NCBI GenBank assembly: GCA_041628815.1
Contig: JBFKOL010000296.1
Location: 1-5,617 of the forward strand
Source: JBFKOL01 sp041628815
Lineage (GTDB): Bacteria; Bacteroidota; Bacteroidia; Chitinophagales; Saprospiraceae
DNA length: 5,617 bases
Direction of reading: 5' to 3'
Positions 1 through 5,617 of the stretch are shown piece by piece. The translations under genes and the position numbers were made by a program. Within the stretch, counting starts at the first letter, position 1. Each line of letters begins with the position of its first letter. The notes under the pieces are model-generated. The model was not told the DNA's origin. It made no database searches and was given only the letters and a program-made list of their open reading frames with translations.

Positions 1-3000
1 CGAAAAACACCAGGTCACCTATTGCAGCAGGAAAGGCCCACCCAAAGTCGAGGTTAAGATCGCAGGAAGAGCATGCAGAACCATTGATCGAACTGATATT
101 ACCCGAGGTGATAACAATTTCGTAAATGGTCGGCGTGGTGGCCAACGCATCTTCTCCGTATAAGTCATCGGGCAAATCTGTATCAGTGCTATCGACGATC
201 ACCTGGTACTTGCCATTGGGCAGATCCGCGAAGAGATACAAACCATTGATATCAGATGTATCATAACGGACGGTGGTATAAGTCCCGTTATTATCGAGAT
301 CCGATTTCAACTCGACTGTGATATTTGGAATTCTCGATTCAAAAAAGTCCACAACCTGGTCACCGTCACCATCAAGCCAAACCACATCTCCAACTTCCCC
401 GGTACCGACTGGGTAATAACCAAAGTCGATGTCGGTGATGGAAACACCTGAAACGAGTACCATTCCGCGATGATCTCCATCGCCTTCCGGGTCTTCTGTG
501 GTGGGAAAGGATGGAGGATTCGTTATTTCAACGAAGTAGTTTCCATCGGCCAAAACCGTGAAAACATAATTCCCTGAGCTGTCGGTTGTAGTTGTGGCAA
601 CAGCAGGATCAATGCTGTAGTTTAGCATAGAATCCAGGTCAATGTCCTGGTACAGCCGAACAATCAAATTGGCCAATCCCGCTTCTCCTGCATTTTGAAT
701 GCTATCCGCATTCCAGTCCTCGTATACTGTACCTGAGATCGTTTTGGGACCATCCAGGCTGAAACCGAAGTCCAGGTTAAACTGAAACTGTCCGCCGATC
801 AAACTGAACGATTGTGAAATGTGATCGGGAGGGTCCGAGTCATCCGGGTCAAATCGCGCGGTCCAAAAGTCTCCCGGTGGAGGTGTGGGCAAGGTCGAAG
901 TATCGATCACGACGTAATAATTGTTATCAGGAAGGTTACCAAACTGAAAATCACCGGCTGCGTCTGTCAGCGTAAATAAGAATAACATGTCATTCGCGTC
1001 AAAACATGCATCTCCACCACAGTTGTATAGATTTACTCGGACGAGTTCTATTCCGGGTTCAGGAGCGTCTGGAGAACCATCCTTGTTGACATCATTCAGG
1101 ACATTTCCCCTGACTGCATTGGGTACCTGGTACCCAAAATCGGCAGTGAGGTGATCGTTGGCACTGGATATCACCACCGTCGTCATGTCATCGGGGATTC
1201 CATCCGGGTCATAGGTTTGTACGGCAGTTCCCGGAATAGATGCTACATCGATGGTAATGGTATAGGCGCCGTCCAGAAGACCTTCAAAAAGATACATGCC
1301 CAACGTATCTGTCACAGTGCTGATGGTATCTCCTGCAGGATAAAAAACGCCATCTATGGTCAAGTCGACATTCGATACCATCCAGACGATTACTTCCGGT
1401 ACTCCCAGGCCCGTATTTGAATTCCATACCAGATCACCAATACTGCCCGTACCGACAAGGGTGGTATAAGCCGTATCCACTGCGTCATTGGCCGGCAGGT
1501 TATTGGCATAGAAAGCATTGGTGACACTAGCAATGTTGGCAAGGGTTTCTCCCGATACGGTCGGTTCAAGGCCCTCAAAGGTCAATGAAATCCTTCGCAC
1601 TTGCCCTCCGTCCAATAATCCCGTATTGTTCCAAAAGATCTCCCCGGTCGTTTCATTGATAGAATCAGGATTTACCGAGGCAAACAAAAAATCCATCTGG
1701 GCCGGATTGTAAGAGTCCTTCAGTGGGACCGTCAAGATGGATGAGTTGATGGAAAATGGGGCTGAAAGATCGGTACAGGTAGGATCGTCGACGGTAATCT
1801 TGGCAAATATGGCATCTACTTCGAGGTCCATTCCGTCCCAGCCATTACCTTGTTGGTTTTCGGTGAACATACCAAATTCCATTTGATCCAGGTCCGTCCA
1901 GGAGGATATATAGGATGTTATATCCCAGTAATAATAGTCAGTAGCCGGCGAGAAGTCACTATTGATTAAAGATACCGGTATATAGTTAGCTGCTGTAAAC
2001 GTTCCATTTTGATACAACATGGTCCCAATGTCGTCATCAACCATATCAAAGGTTACCTCAAAATCAAATACTGCCTCCACTTTTACTATATTCCCACAAG
2101 GCGTAAAGGGATCAAAGCCTTTCAGTAATTGATGGCCTGGAGATGCCGGCCACCCGGCGCCTTTGTATTTGGACCAGTTGGTCAGTGTCGCGATAGTTCC
2201 ATCATCAAGTCCGGTGGCATTGTTAGGCAACAGCCAGTCTGCACCGTAAGCAGGGTTGTTGGTAGCAGAAGGTGTAAAGACCTCAGCACCCGTTGCACCG
2301 GTTTGTATTTGGTTAAAGATATCTATGGTATAAGAAATGTATTGACCTTCGTAAGCCGGGTCTCCACTGGTTAAATTTTTGTCGACTTTAAGCGGCTGCA
2401 TGAATCCGAAATCGCGTGTTAGGTCATCACCTCCGAGAATGGAAGATCCCAAGACCGGTGACTCCGAAGTCAGTCCTGCCCCTTGCGGCAAATCCGGATC
2501 GCCAATATCCACTTTTACCACAAAGTCAGCGTTGGGCAAGCTGTCGAAAGAGTAATACCCGTTGGCATCAGATGAGGTATTCAATAAGAAAATATCACCG
2601 GTTGATACTGTGCTGTCCATGTCCGCATCATAGTACAAGGACAGCATAATATTGGCAATACCAGTTTCATCACCATCCATAATACCATTTCCCGCTATTC
2701 CGGTAGTGCCCCCATCATCTAGAAATATACTGTCACCAATGGTGAAGATTCCTTTGATCAGGACGGTGTCGTAGGCAAATATGAACGGATCGCCATTGCC
2801 CACCCGGAGCTTTGCCTCATCAATGACAAAGGGCAAGGTATAGGTACCACTCGGAGCAATTACCTTGAATGTAGGTGTAACGCACATGCTATCAGGCAGA
2901 TTCTGGTCGAGTCTCCATTCAATGTCGGTAACGGTGGAAGCAGGAGGTTCTGAGGTGGTCCATGTAATACCATTGTCGGTGGAATAAAATATCGTGGCAG

Positions 3001-4306
3001 TAATACCCAGCGGAAAGTTATTGTTGGCGGCCGCACTACCCGCCTGGTATACGGTGCCCTCCGGGATACTGTCTGCAATAATCAATGGCAGATTAAACTG
3101 GATCGCACCCAGCTCTTTGTCCGCGTAGTTGCACAATTCAACGGCAAATTCGATTTGTTCGTTGAGCGAAGCAACGGCAGGTCCCATCACATCGAGGGTG
3201 GCATTTGGAATTTCTGCCTGCGGCCCCCCAAGGGTGATGCCAAAGTCACCACTGTATTTTTCATTGTTGGCCCCCGATGCTACGGTCTGGTAAGGAGTTA
3301 TAATAGATGAACACGGAGCTGACAACGGGACATACTGGTAGTAGACCAATCCGACTGCACCATTGTTGTCTGGAAGATAGGTATGGTACAATTGGTCGGT
3401 AAAAACAAGGACCTGTTCACCTCCGGCTTTCAGAGAAATGATGAGTACACCATAGGTCTTTACCAGTCTGAAACAACACGGATCAAAAAGATCGGGATTT
3501 CCGACAGTCTGCAAAAAGACATTTTGATCAGGTATCAGATCTCCGTCATTGTCATAACCTTTGTTGATATTACCCATATCGTACCATATGCCTTCTATGG
3601 TAAAGGCGCATGCGGCGTATTGCAAAGAGGTGTCAGGTCTCCATCCAAGAGAATCCTCAAAAATTTGCAAATATTCGTCGGGAACCTTTGCTGTACCATT
3701 GGGCCAGGCTTTGTTGGCTGCTGCTGAAAGCATGTCCCTCATATAGGTGCGCTGGGTAACGTCTACAGCCAGAGGTGTTCCGTTGTCATTGGCAGTAGCC
3801 CAACCGTCGTATTCTAGGTACAAATCATCCGCCAGCGTGTTTTGACCTGCAACACTATTTCCAGCCGTATCTACAACCGGGTATTCGATCAACCAATACT
3901 GAACCGAACACTCGCCTGCGGCCAGGTCACCGACGTACCTCTCCCCGTTTGTTTCATCGCAATCTCCGACATTTTCGAATGAAAACGTACCACCATATGT
4001 TGCTTCACTGACAGTCCTCGAAGGATAAATACCAGGTGTCATTGCCATAAAGTCCCCTGCATAGATCCATACGTCAGTCATATCATCCGTTCCGTTGTTG
4101 CAAACCTTTACAGCCACGTGGGCGCTTCTTGGTCCCGATAAAGGGTCGTTGGAATCTACGGCAAAATTAGCGGCAGATAAGGTCTCTATACTGAGGTCAC
4201 CGTCTACGGGACCAGGTAATACCAAACCAGTGGCGAAACCTATGTGAAATGAATAGATCCACAGAATAACTACGACAACAGTATCCCAAAAAATTCTTGA
4301 TACCAT
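1..4306 (-). CDS. Giant secreted multidomain protein with SdrD B-like domain array (3' part outside window)
   Basis: Reading the minus strand from the ATG at 4306, the frame stays open for 1435 codons to the window edge, so the C-terminus is missing. Layout by residue: signal peptide 1-25; unrecognised N-terminal module about 27-367; beta-sandwich-like region 368-519; SdrD_B unit 520-639; DUF11-like domain 640-950 split by an insert; SdrD_B units at 951-1063, 1064-1186, 1187-1300 and 1301-1426; start of another at 1427. Each SdrD_B unit shows the family pattern: G-x-V/I-x-D/N near its start, acidic D-x-D-x-D loops, T-D-x-x-G-x-Y-x-F in the middle, L-P-x-G/N-x-Y and a closing D-F-G-F/Y/W. In staphylococcal Sdr proteins these are calcium-binding spacer domains. 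Here a surface stalk or adhesin role is inferred. The ATG is the first after an in-frame TGA (4349-4351). No Shine-Dalgarno sequence precedes it, as is common in Bacteroidota. The family call is firm; ligand and function are unknown. Confidence 0.93.
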   Translation of the reverse strand, partial: MVSRIFWDTVVVVILWIYSFHIGFATGLVLPGPVDGDLSIETLSAANFAVDSNDPLSGPRSAHVAVKVCNNGTDDMTDVWIYAGDFMAMTPGIYPSRTVSEATYGGTFSFENVGDCDETNGERYVGDLAAGECSVQYWLIEYPVVDTAGNSVAGQNTLADDLYLEYDGWATANDNGTPLAVDVTQRTYMRDMLSAAANKAWPNGTAKVPDEYLQIFEDSLGWRPDTSLQYAACAFTIEGIWYDMGNINKGYDNDGDLIPDQNVFLQTVGNPDLFDPCCFRLVKTYGVLIISLKAGGEQVLVFTDQLYHTYLPDNNGAVGLVYYQYVPLSAPCSSIITPYQTVASGANNEKYSGDFGITLGGPQAEIPNATLDVMGPAVASLNEQIEFAVELCNYADKELGAIQFNLPLIIADSIPEGTVYQAGSAAANNNFPLGITATIFYSTDNGITWTTSEPPASTVTDIEWRLDQNLPDSMCVTPTFKVIAPSGTYTLPFVIDEAKLRVGNGDPFIFAYDTVLIKGIFTIGDSIFLDDGGTTGIAGNGIMDGDETGIANIMLSLYYDADMDSTVSTGDIFLLNTSSDANGYYSFDSLPNADFVVKVDIGDPDLPQGAGLTSESPVLGSSILGGDDLTRDFGFMQPLKVDKNLTSGDPAYEGQYISYTIDIFNQIQTGATGAEVFTPSATNNPAYGADWLLPNNATGLDDGTIATLTNWSKYKGAGWPASPGHQLLKGFDPFTPCGNIVKVEAVFDFEVTFDMVDDDIGTMLYQNGTFTAANYIPVSLINSDFSPATDYYYWDITSYISSWTDLDQMEFGMFTENQQGNGWDGMDLEVDAIFAKITVDDPTCTDLSAPFSINSSILTVPLKDSYNPAQMDFLFASVNPDSINETTGEIFWNNTGLLDGGQVRRISLTFEGLEPTVSGETLANIASVTNAFYANNLPANDAVDTAYTTLVGTGSIGDLVWNSNTGLGVPEVIVWMVSNVDLTIDGVFYPAGDTISTVTDTLGMYLFEGLLDGAYTITIDVASIPGTAVQTYDPDGIPDDMTTVVISSANDHLTADFGYQVPNAVRGNVLNDVNKDGSPDAPEPGIELVRVNLYNCGGDACFDANDMLFLFTLTDAAGDFQFGNLPDNNYYVVIDTSTLPTPPPGDFWTARFDPDDSDPPDHISQSFSLIGGQFQFNLDFGFSLDGPKTISGTVYEDWNADSIQNAGEAGLANLIVRLYQDIDLDSMLNYSIDPAVATTTTDSSGNYVFTVLADGNYFVEITNPPSFPTTEDPEGDGDHRGMVLVSGVSITDIDFGYYPVGTGEVGDVVWLDGDGDQVVDFFESRIPNITVELKSDLDNNGTYTTVRYDTSDINGLYLFADLPNGKYQVIVDSTDTDLPDDLYGEDALATTPTIYEIVITSGNISSINGSACSSCDLNLDFGWAFPAAIGDLVFF
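2..1456 (-). repeat. Tandem SdrD B-like domains, units 2-5 and start of unit 6
   Basis: Four complete units and the first residues of another lie head to tail. Unit 2 is residues 951-1063 (1118-1456), unit 3 is 1064-1186 (749-1117), unit 4 is 1187-1300 (407-748), unit 5 is 1301-1426 (29-406), and unit 6 begins at 1427 with 'AAIGDLVFF'. Recurrent landmarks are a G-D-x-V-W or G-x-V start, a central G-x-Y-x-F-x-x-L-x-D/N-x-x-Y, a D-P-D/D-P-E-x-D acidic segment and a closing D-F-G-Y/F/W. Units are well diverged from each other, so the array looks old rather than freshly duplicated. Unit 3 has a C1096...C1101 pair and unit 5 a C1412-x-x-C1415 pair. Cysteine is unusual for this domain and could form local disulfides outside the cell. 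Confidence 0.85.
1457..2389 (-). other. DUF11-like domain split by an inserted ~185-residue domain
   Basis: Residues about 640-950. The opening 'KVDKNLTSGDPAYEGQYISY' followed by 'TIDIFNQ' matches the first strands of DUF11 repeats (K-x-x-x-x-x-x-x-x-x-G-x-x-x-x-Y-x-I-x-x-x-N). The matching second half, 'VPLKDSYNPAQMDFLFAS' through 'GEIFWNNTG' and 'ANIASVTNA', appears only from about residue 860. Between them (about 672-857, roughly 1736-2293) lies a Trp- and Tyr-rich segment that begins with a gap-and-tryptophan motif around 'DDGTIATLTNWSKY' and ends near 'AIFAKITVDDP'. It resembles a beta-sandwich or carbohydrate-binding type of module, but I cannot name the family. The nested arrangement is read from the sequence; the fold is inferred. 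Confidence 0.55.
2390..2749 (-). repeat. SdrD B-like domain, unit 1
   Basis: Residues about 520-639. The unit starts 'IGDSIFLDDGG', has the acidic stretch 'MDGDETGIANIMLSLYYDAD', the core 'SSDANGYYSFDSLPNADFVV', and closes with 'TRDFGFM'. This matches the SdrD_B pattern seen in the later units but is separated from them by the DUF11-like domain. Calcium binding is expected from the family and the Asp-rich loops; it is not demonstrated. Confidence 0.8.
2750..3205 (-). other. Beta-sandwich-like region between N-terminal module and first SdrD_B unit
   Basis: Residues about 368-519 begin with 'NATLDVMGPAVASLNEQIEFAV', which resembles the first strands of DUF11/CARDB-like folds (a statement about quantity followed by 'x-G-E/Q-x-x-x-F-x-V-x-x-x-N'). 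It also contains 'YSTDNGITWTT', a phrase typical of extracellular beta-strand modules, and 'DIEWRLDQNLPDSM', which fits the late strands of a DUF11-like unit. This is probably one divergent DUF11-like domain; the assignment is tentative. Confidence 0.4.
3206..4228 (-). other. Uncharacterised N-terminal module of the SdrD_B protein
   Basis: Residues about 27-367 lie before any domain I can name. The sequence is globular and rich in aromatic residues and cysteine. Visible landmarks are an early 'AHVAVKVCNNG' strand resembling CARDB/DUF11-type beta-sandwich starts, 'RYVGDLAAGECSVQYWL', a Cys-Cys pair near 'FDPCCFRL', and one acidic loop D252-N-D-G-D-L-I-P-D260 that looks like a single EF-hand/thrombospondin-type calcium loop. 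From general familiarity, similar N-termini occur on other long SdrD_B proteins of Saprospiraceae-type bacteria, but I cannot name a Pfam family. A role in ligand binding is only a guess. Confidence 0.5.
4232..4306 (-). other. Signal peptide of the giant SdrD_B protein
   Basis: The N-terminus has a short n-region with a positive charge (MVSR), a hydrophobic core of about 15 residues (TVVVVILWIYSF and following), and a small-residue end G-F-A around residue 25, followed by a polar, mature-like sequence. This fits Sec-dependent export. The exact cleavage site is uncertain (A25 is the best guess). An Asp at position 8 just before the core is slightly unusual. The peptide supports both the chosen start codon and an extracytoplasmic location. 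Confidence 0.75.
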
Positions 4307-4349
4307 GATCAACAGCGCACGGATTGATTTACAATGGTGAAGTGCAGAT

Positions 4350-4380
4350 CATAAATATAAAATTTTTCTATATAAAAAAA
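4350..4380 (-). promoter_or_regulatory. Possible promoter region of the SdrD_B gene
   Basis: Upstream of the ATG at 4306 the minus strand is very AT-rich. At 4357-4350 it reads TATTTATG, one base from the Bacteroidota -7 consensus TAnnTTTG. That would place transcription start roughly 35-45 bases before the ATG. No clear TTTG-type -33 box was found at the usual distance, so the call is weak. Confidence 0.25.
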
Positions 4381-4424
4381 TTTGTAATGTGTAAAATCTT
4401 GATAGAGTTTAACGAACTGGGTAT

Positions 4425-4515
4425 GGGTTACCTGTTGCGGGTTATCAGTTGCGGGTTACCTGTTGCGGGTTGCCAGTTGCGGGTTGCCAGTTGCGGGTTG
4501 CCAGTTGCGGGTTAC
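4425..4515. repeat. 14-nt tandem repeat (heptad-based), about 6.5 copies
   Basis: Six complete 14-nt units start at 4425, 4439, 4453, 4467, 4481 and 4495, followed by a half unit, GGGTTAC, at 4509-4515. Units 4, 5 and 6 are identical (GGGTTGCCAGTTGC), units 1 and 3 are identical (GGGTTACCTGTTGC), and unit 2 is GGGTTATCAGTTGC. Each unit is two related heptads, GGGTTRC/T and CWGTTGC, so the array is also a run of 13 heptads. There are no spacers, so this is not CRISPR. Similar heptad-type repeats are, from general knowledge, scattered in intergenic DNA of many Bacteroidota; their function is unknown. Confidence 0.95.
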
Positions 4516-4564
4516 TAATTAAAACCTGTATTATGCCGCTAAGGCTCTAAGTTGTAATAGCTAG

Positions 4565-4618
4565 GACTTAATCTGACGATTTGTAACCGATAAAATCATA
4601 CAGCTGTCAGATTAAGTC
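4565..4618. repeat. Perfect 13-bp inverted repeat with nested hairpin
   Basis: The arms GACTTAATCTGAC (4565-4577) and GTCAGATTAAGTC (4606-4618) are exact reverse complements. They enclose 28 bases that can fold again as GATTT (4578-4582) with AAATC (4593-4597). The right side of the loop carries the palindrome CAGCTG (4601-4606). As RNA from the minus strand it lies 43 bases past the OmpA stop codon and could act as a terminator or 3' stabilising structure, but no U-tract follows and the stem is AT-rich. It could equally be a small repeated palindromic element or a protein-binding site. Confidence 0.85.
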
Positions 4619-4660
4619 GTGACTACTTCATCTAAGTACAGGGCATGCCACTTAAACCAA

Positions 4661-5617
4661 TTAGTTTCTCGGTATCAGTCCGAACTCCACTCTTCGGTTA
4701 AGCGTTCTTCCGCTGATGGTCTGGTTGGTAGCGATCGGTCGCGATTCACCAAAACCGGCATAGCTCATCCTTTCGGCTGCAACGCCACTACTGATCAGGA
4801 AGTTGTAGCATGCCCTAGCCCTGATCTCCGACAATCGCTGATTTTCTGCTGCATCGCCCACATCATCCGTATGACCCTCGATGGACAGGTTGAAGTCGGG
4901 ATACCTAAACATGATCTCGGCAATTTGCGTAAGGATATTGAAGGATTCGGCCTTGATCTCCGCCTTGCCGGATTCAAACTGTACGGATCGCATGGCAATT
5001 TCGAGGATACGTCTGTCGCTCGGTGCAATTTCGGGGCAGCCACCCAGGTCGACAGGACCTGCCGTATTTGGACAACGGTCCCTGCTGTCATCGATGCCAT
5101 CACCATCGGTATCGGGACAGCCATTGTATACCGGAAGCCCCGGTCTTCGTGGACAACGGTCGTTCTTATCGGGTACTCCATCGCCATCAAAATCAGCTTC
5201 TTCTGAAGTCAGATCGACAGTTCTTCCCTCGGGACAGCCAGCATTGGCAGGTGTACCAGCCTCTTCAGGACAGGCGTCCAGGCTATCGTCGATACCGTCA
5301 CCATCCGTATCCGGACATCCACTGTACAGTGACAGTCCTGGGCGGTTAGGACATTTATCAACCGTATCTGGTATGCCGTCGCCATCTGTATCCTGATTGG
5401 CCTCTGGGCATCCGTTGTTCAGTGCAGAACCCGGACTTGACGGACAACGATCCTGAGCATCCGGCACCCCGTCGCCGTCGGTATCGGGACAACCAAGTGT
5501 ATTTCGCGGTCCTGGCACATTGGGACATTCATCGAGATTGTCTGGTGTGCCATCGCCATCTGCATCAATTTCCGGACATCCACCATTTGAGGCGGGACCT
5601 GCCACTGTAGGGCAGCG
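4661..5617 (-). CDS. OmpA-family protein with thrombospondin type 3 repeats (5' part outside window)
   Basis: The frame is open from the right edge to a TAA at 4661-4663, giving the last 318 residues. The true start lies beyond the window. The in-frame GTG at 5605 falls inside a repeat, between its Cys-Pro and Gly-Cys-Pro landmarks, and is not a start. Residues 1-197 are Asp-rich thrombospondin type 3 repeats. Residues about 204-318 form an OmpA C-terminal (OmpA/MotB-like) domain. Its landmarks are 'VQFESGKAEI', 'SIEGHTDDVG', 'NQRLSEIRARACYNFLI', 'GFGESRPIATNQT' and 'LNRRVEF'. D251 and R266 are 15 residues apart, the spacing of the pair that holds diaminopimelate of peptidoglycan in well-studied OmpA proteins. 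The protein probably sits in the outer membrane, as a beta-barrel or lipoprotein whose N-terminus is not visible, and tethers it to the cell wall. The gene precedes the SdrD_B gene on the same strand, 354 bp away. Confidence 0.95.
   Translation of the reverse strand, partial: RCPTVAGPASNGGCPEIDADGDGTPDNLDECPNVPGPRNTLGCPDTDGDGVPDAQDRCPSSPGSALNNGCPEANQDTDGDGIPDTVDKCPNRPGLSLYSGCPDTDGDGIDDSLDACPEEAGTPANAGCPEGRTVDLTSEEADFDGDGVPDKNDRCPRRPGLPVYNGCPDTDGDGIDDSRDRCPNTAGPVDLGGCPEIAPSDRRILEIAMRSVQFESGKAEIKAESFNILTQIAEIMFRYPDFNLSIEGHTDDVGDAAENQRLSEIRARACYNFLISSGVAAERMSYAGFGESRPIATNQTISGRTLNRRVEFGLIPRN
4664..5008 (-). other. OmpA C-terminal peptidoglycan-binding domain
   Basis: Residues 204-318 of the visible protein, about 115 long, which is a full-length domain. 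It follows directly on the last TSP3 repeat through a short link (APSDRR). The conserved Asp (in G-H-T-D) and Arg (in S-E-I-R-A) are both present, so peptidoglycan binding is expected. The protein ends four residues after the last beta-strand (VEFGLIPRN), with no extra tail. Confidence 0.93.
5027..5617 (-). repeat. Six thrombospondin type 3 (TSP3) repeats in the OmpA-family protein
   Basis: Six calcium loops of the form D-x-D-G-D-G-x-x-D occur in order: DADGDGTPD, DTDGDGVPD, DTDGDGIPD, DTDGDGIDD, DFDGDGVPD, DTDGDGIDD. Each is followed by x-D-x-C-P and then P-G/A-G and G-C-P. The conserved Cys-Pro pairs suggest disulfides between neighbouring repeats in the periplasm or outside the cell. Repeat spacing is regular except before the fifth loop, where about 11 extra residues (GRTVDLTSEEA) are inserted. 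The array continues beyond the window edge, since the first visible residues (RCPT) are the tail of an earlier repeat. Confidence 0.93.

Larger units (their letters stand above)
4307..4660. other. Intergenic region between the OmpA-family gene and the SdrD_B gene
   Basis: This 354-bp stretch has no credible gene. Reading with transcription (right to left), it contains a weak small hairpin just after the OmpA stop (tactt/aagta arms at 4624-4638), the 13-bp inverted repeat at 4565-4618, the 14-nt tandem repeat at 4425-4515, and an AT-rich block at about 4350-4400 in front of the SdrD_B start. A 64-codon plus-strand frame at 4324-4518 runs through the tandem repeat and has a low-complexity 'GLPVAG / LRVASC' tail, which is a by-product of the repeat rather than a gene. 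Confidence 0.8.

Noticed and set aside
3383..3727. A 114-codon plus-strand open frame
   Set aside because: It is antisense to the continuous minus-strand reading frame of the SdrD_B protein and has no domain-like features.
4425..4515. Possible CRISPR array, telomere-like repeat or G-quadruplex
   Set aside because: Repeats are contiguous with no spacers, so it is not CRISPR. GGGTTA occurs only in some units and the chromosome context is bacterial. The G-runs are separated by 11 bases, too far apart for a confident quadruplex.
4324..4518. A 64-codon plus-strand open frame with a 'GLPVAG/LRVASC' repeating tail
   Set aside because: The tail is simply the 14-nt tandem repeat read through three frames. 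The front is AT-rich non-coding sequence with no ribosome binding site or homology I recognise.
4565..4618. Classic rho-independent terminator
   Set aside because: The stem is AT-rich, the loop is long, and no T-run follows on either strand, so it was recorded as an inverted repeat of uncertain role.
4619..5206. A 195-codon plus-strand open frame
   Set aside because: It lies antisense to the OmpA domain and TSP3 repeats, whose protein sequence matches known families residue by residue. The plus-strand translation has no recognisable domain and is a shadow of the coding strand.
4661..5605. The GTG at 5605 as the true start of the OmpA-family gene
   Set aside because: The frame stays open to the window edge and the upstream codons (RCPT) complete a TSP3 repeat. 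A start inside a repeat would leave an exported protein without a signal peptide.

Overview
The window carries two protein-coding genes. Both lie on the minus strand and both are cut by the window edges. A 354-bp intergenic region (4307-4660) separates them and holds a tandem repeat and a long inverted repeat. No RNA gene, CRISPR array, transposase or phage gene was seen. The organism is most likely a member of the Bacteroidota, plausibly of the Saprospiraceae/Lewinella type. This is inferred from a very long secreted protein with an SdrD_B-domain array, a thrombospondin-type-3/OmpA protein, no Shine-Dalgarno sequence before the visible start, and the GGGTTGC/CAGTTGC intergenic repeat style. 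No marker gene is present to confirm it.

Right side (4661-5617): the C-terminal 318 residues of an OmpA-family outer-membrane protein. Six calcium-binding thrombospondin type 3 repeats are followed by a complete OmpA-like peptidoglycan-binding domain. Its start lies beyond position 5617.

Middle (4307-4660): in the direction of transcription, this holds the downstream region of the OmpA gene, a 13-bp perfect inverted repeat with a nested hairpin (4565-4618), a 14-nt tandem repeat built from heptads (4425-4515, about 6.5 copies), and an AT-rich stretch that probably contains the promoter of the next gene.

Left side (1-4306): the first 1435 codons of a giant secreted protein, open to the left edge with no stop codon in its frame. 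It has a signal peptide, an uncharacterised N-terminal module, a beta-sandwich-like region, one SdrD_B domain, a DUF11-like domain apparently split by an inserted domain of about 185 residues, then four more SdrD_B domains and the start of a sixth. The C-terminus is outside the window. In this lineage it would usually carry a type IX secretion or gliding-motility-type sorting domain, which cannot be checked here.

Both products belong to the cell envelope or surface and both appear to use calcium-binding acidic loops. The first would anchor the outer membrane to peptidoglycan. The second would be an extended surface or secreted stalk or adhesin. The intergenic spacing and repeats suggest separate transcription rather than a tight operon.
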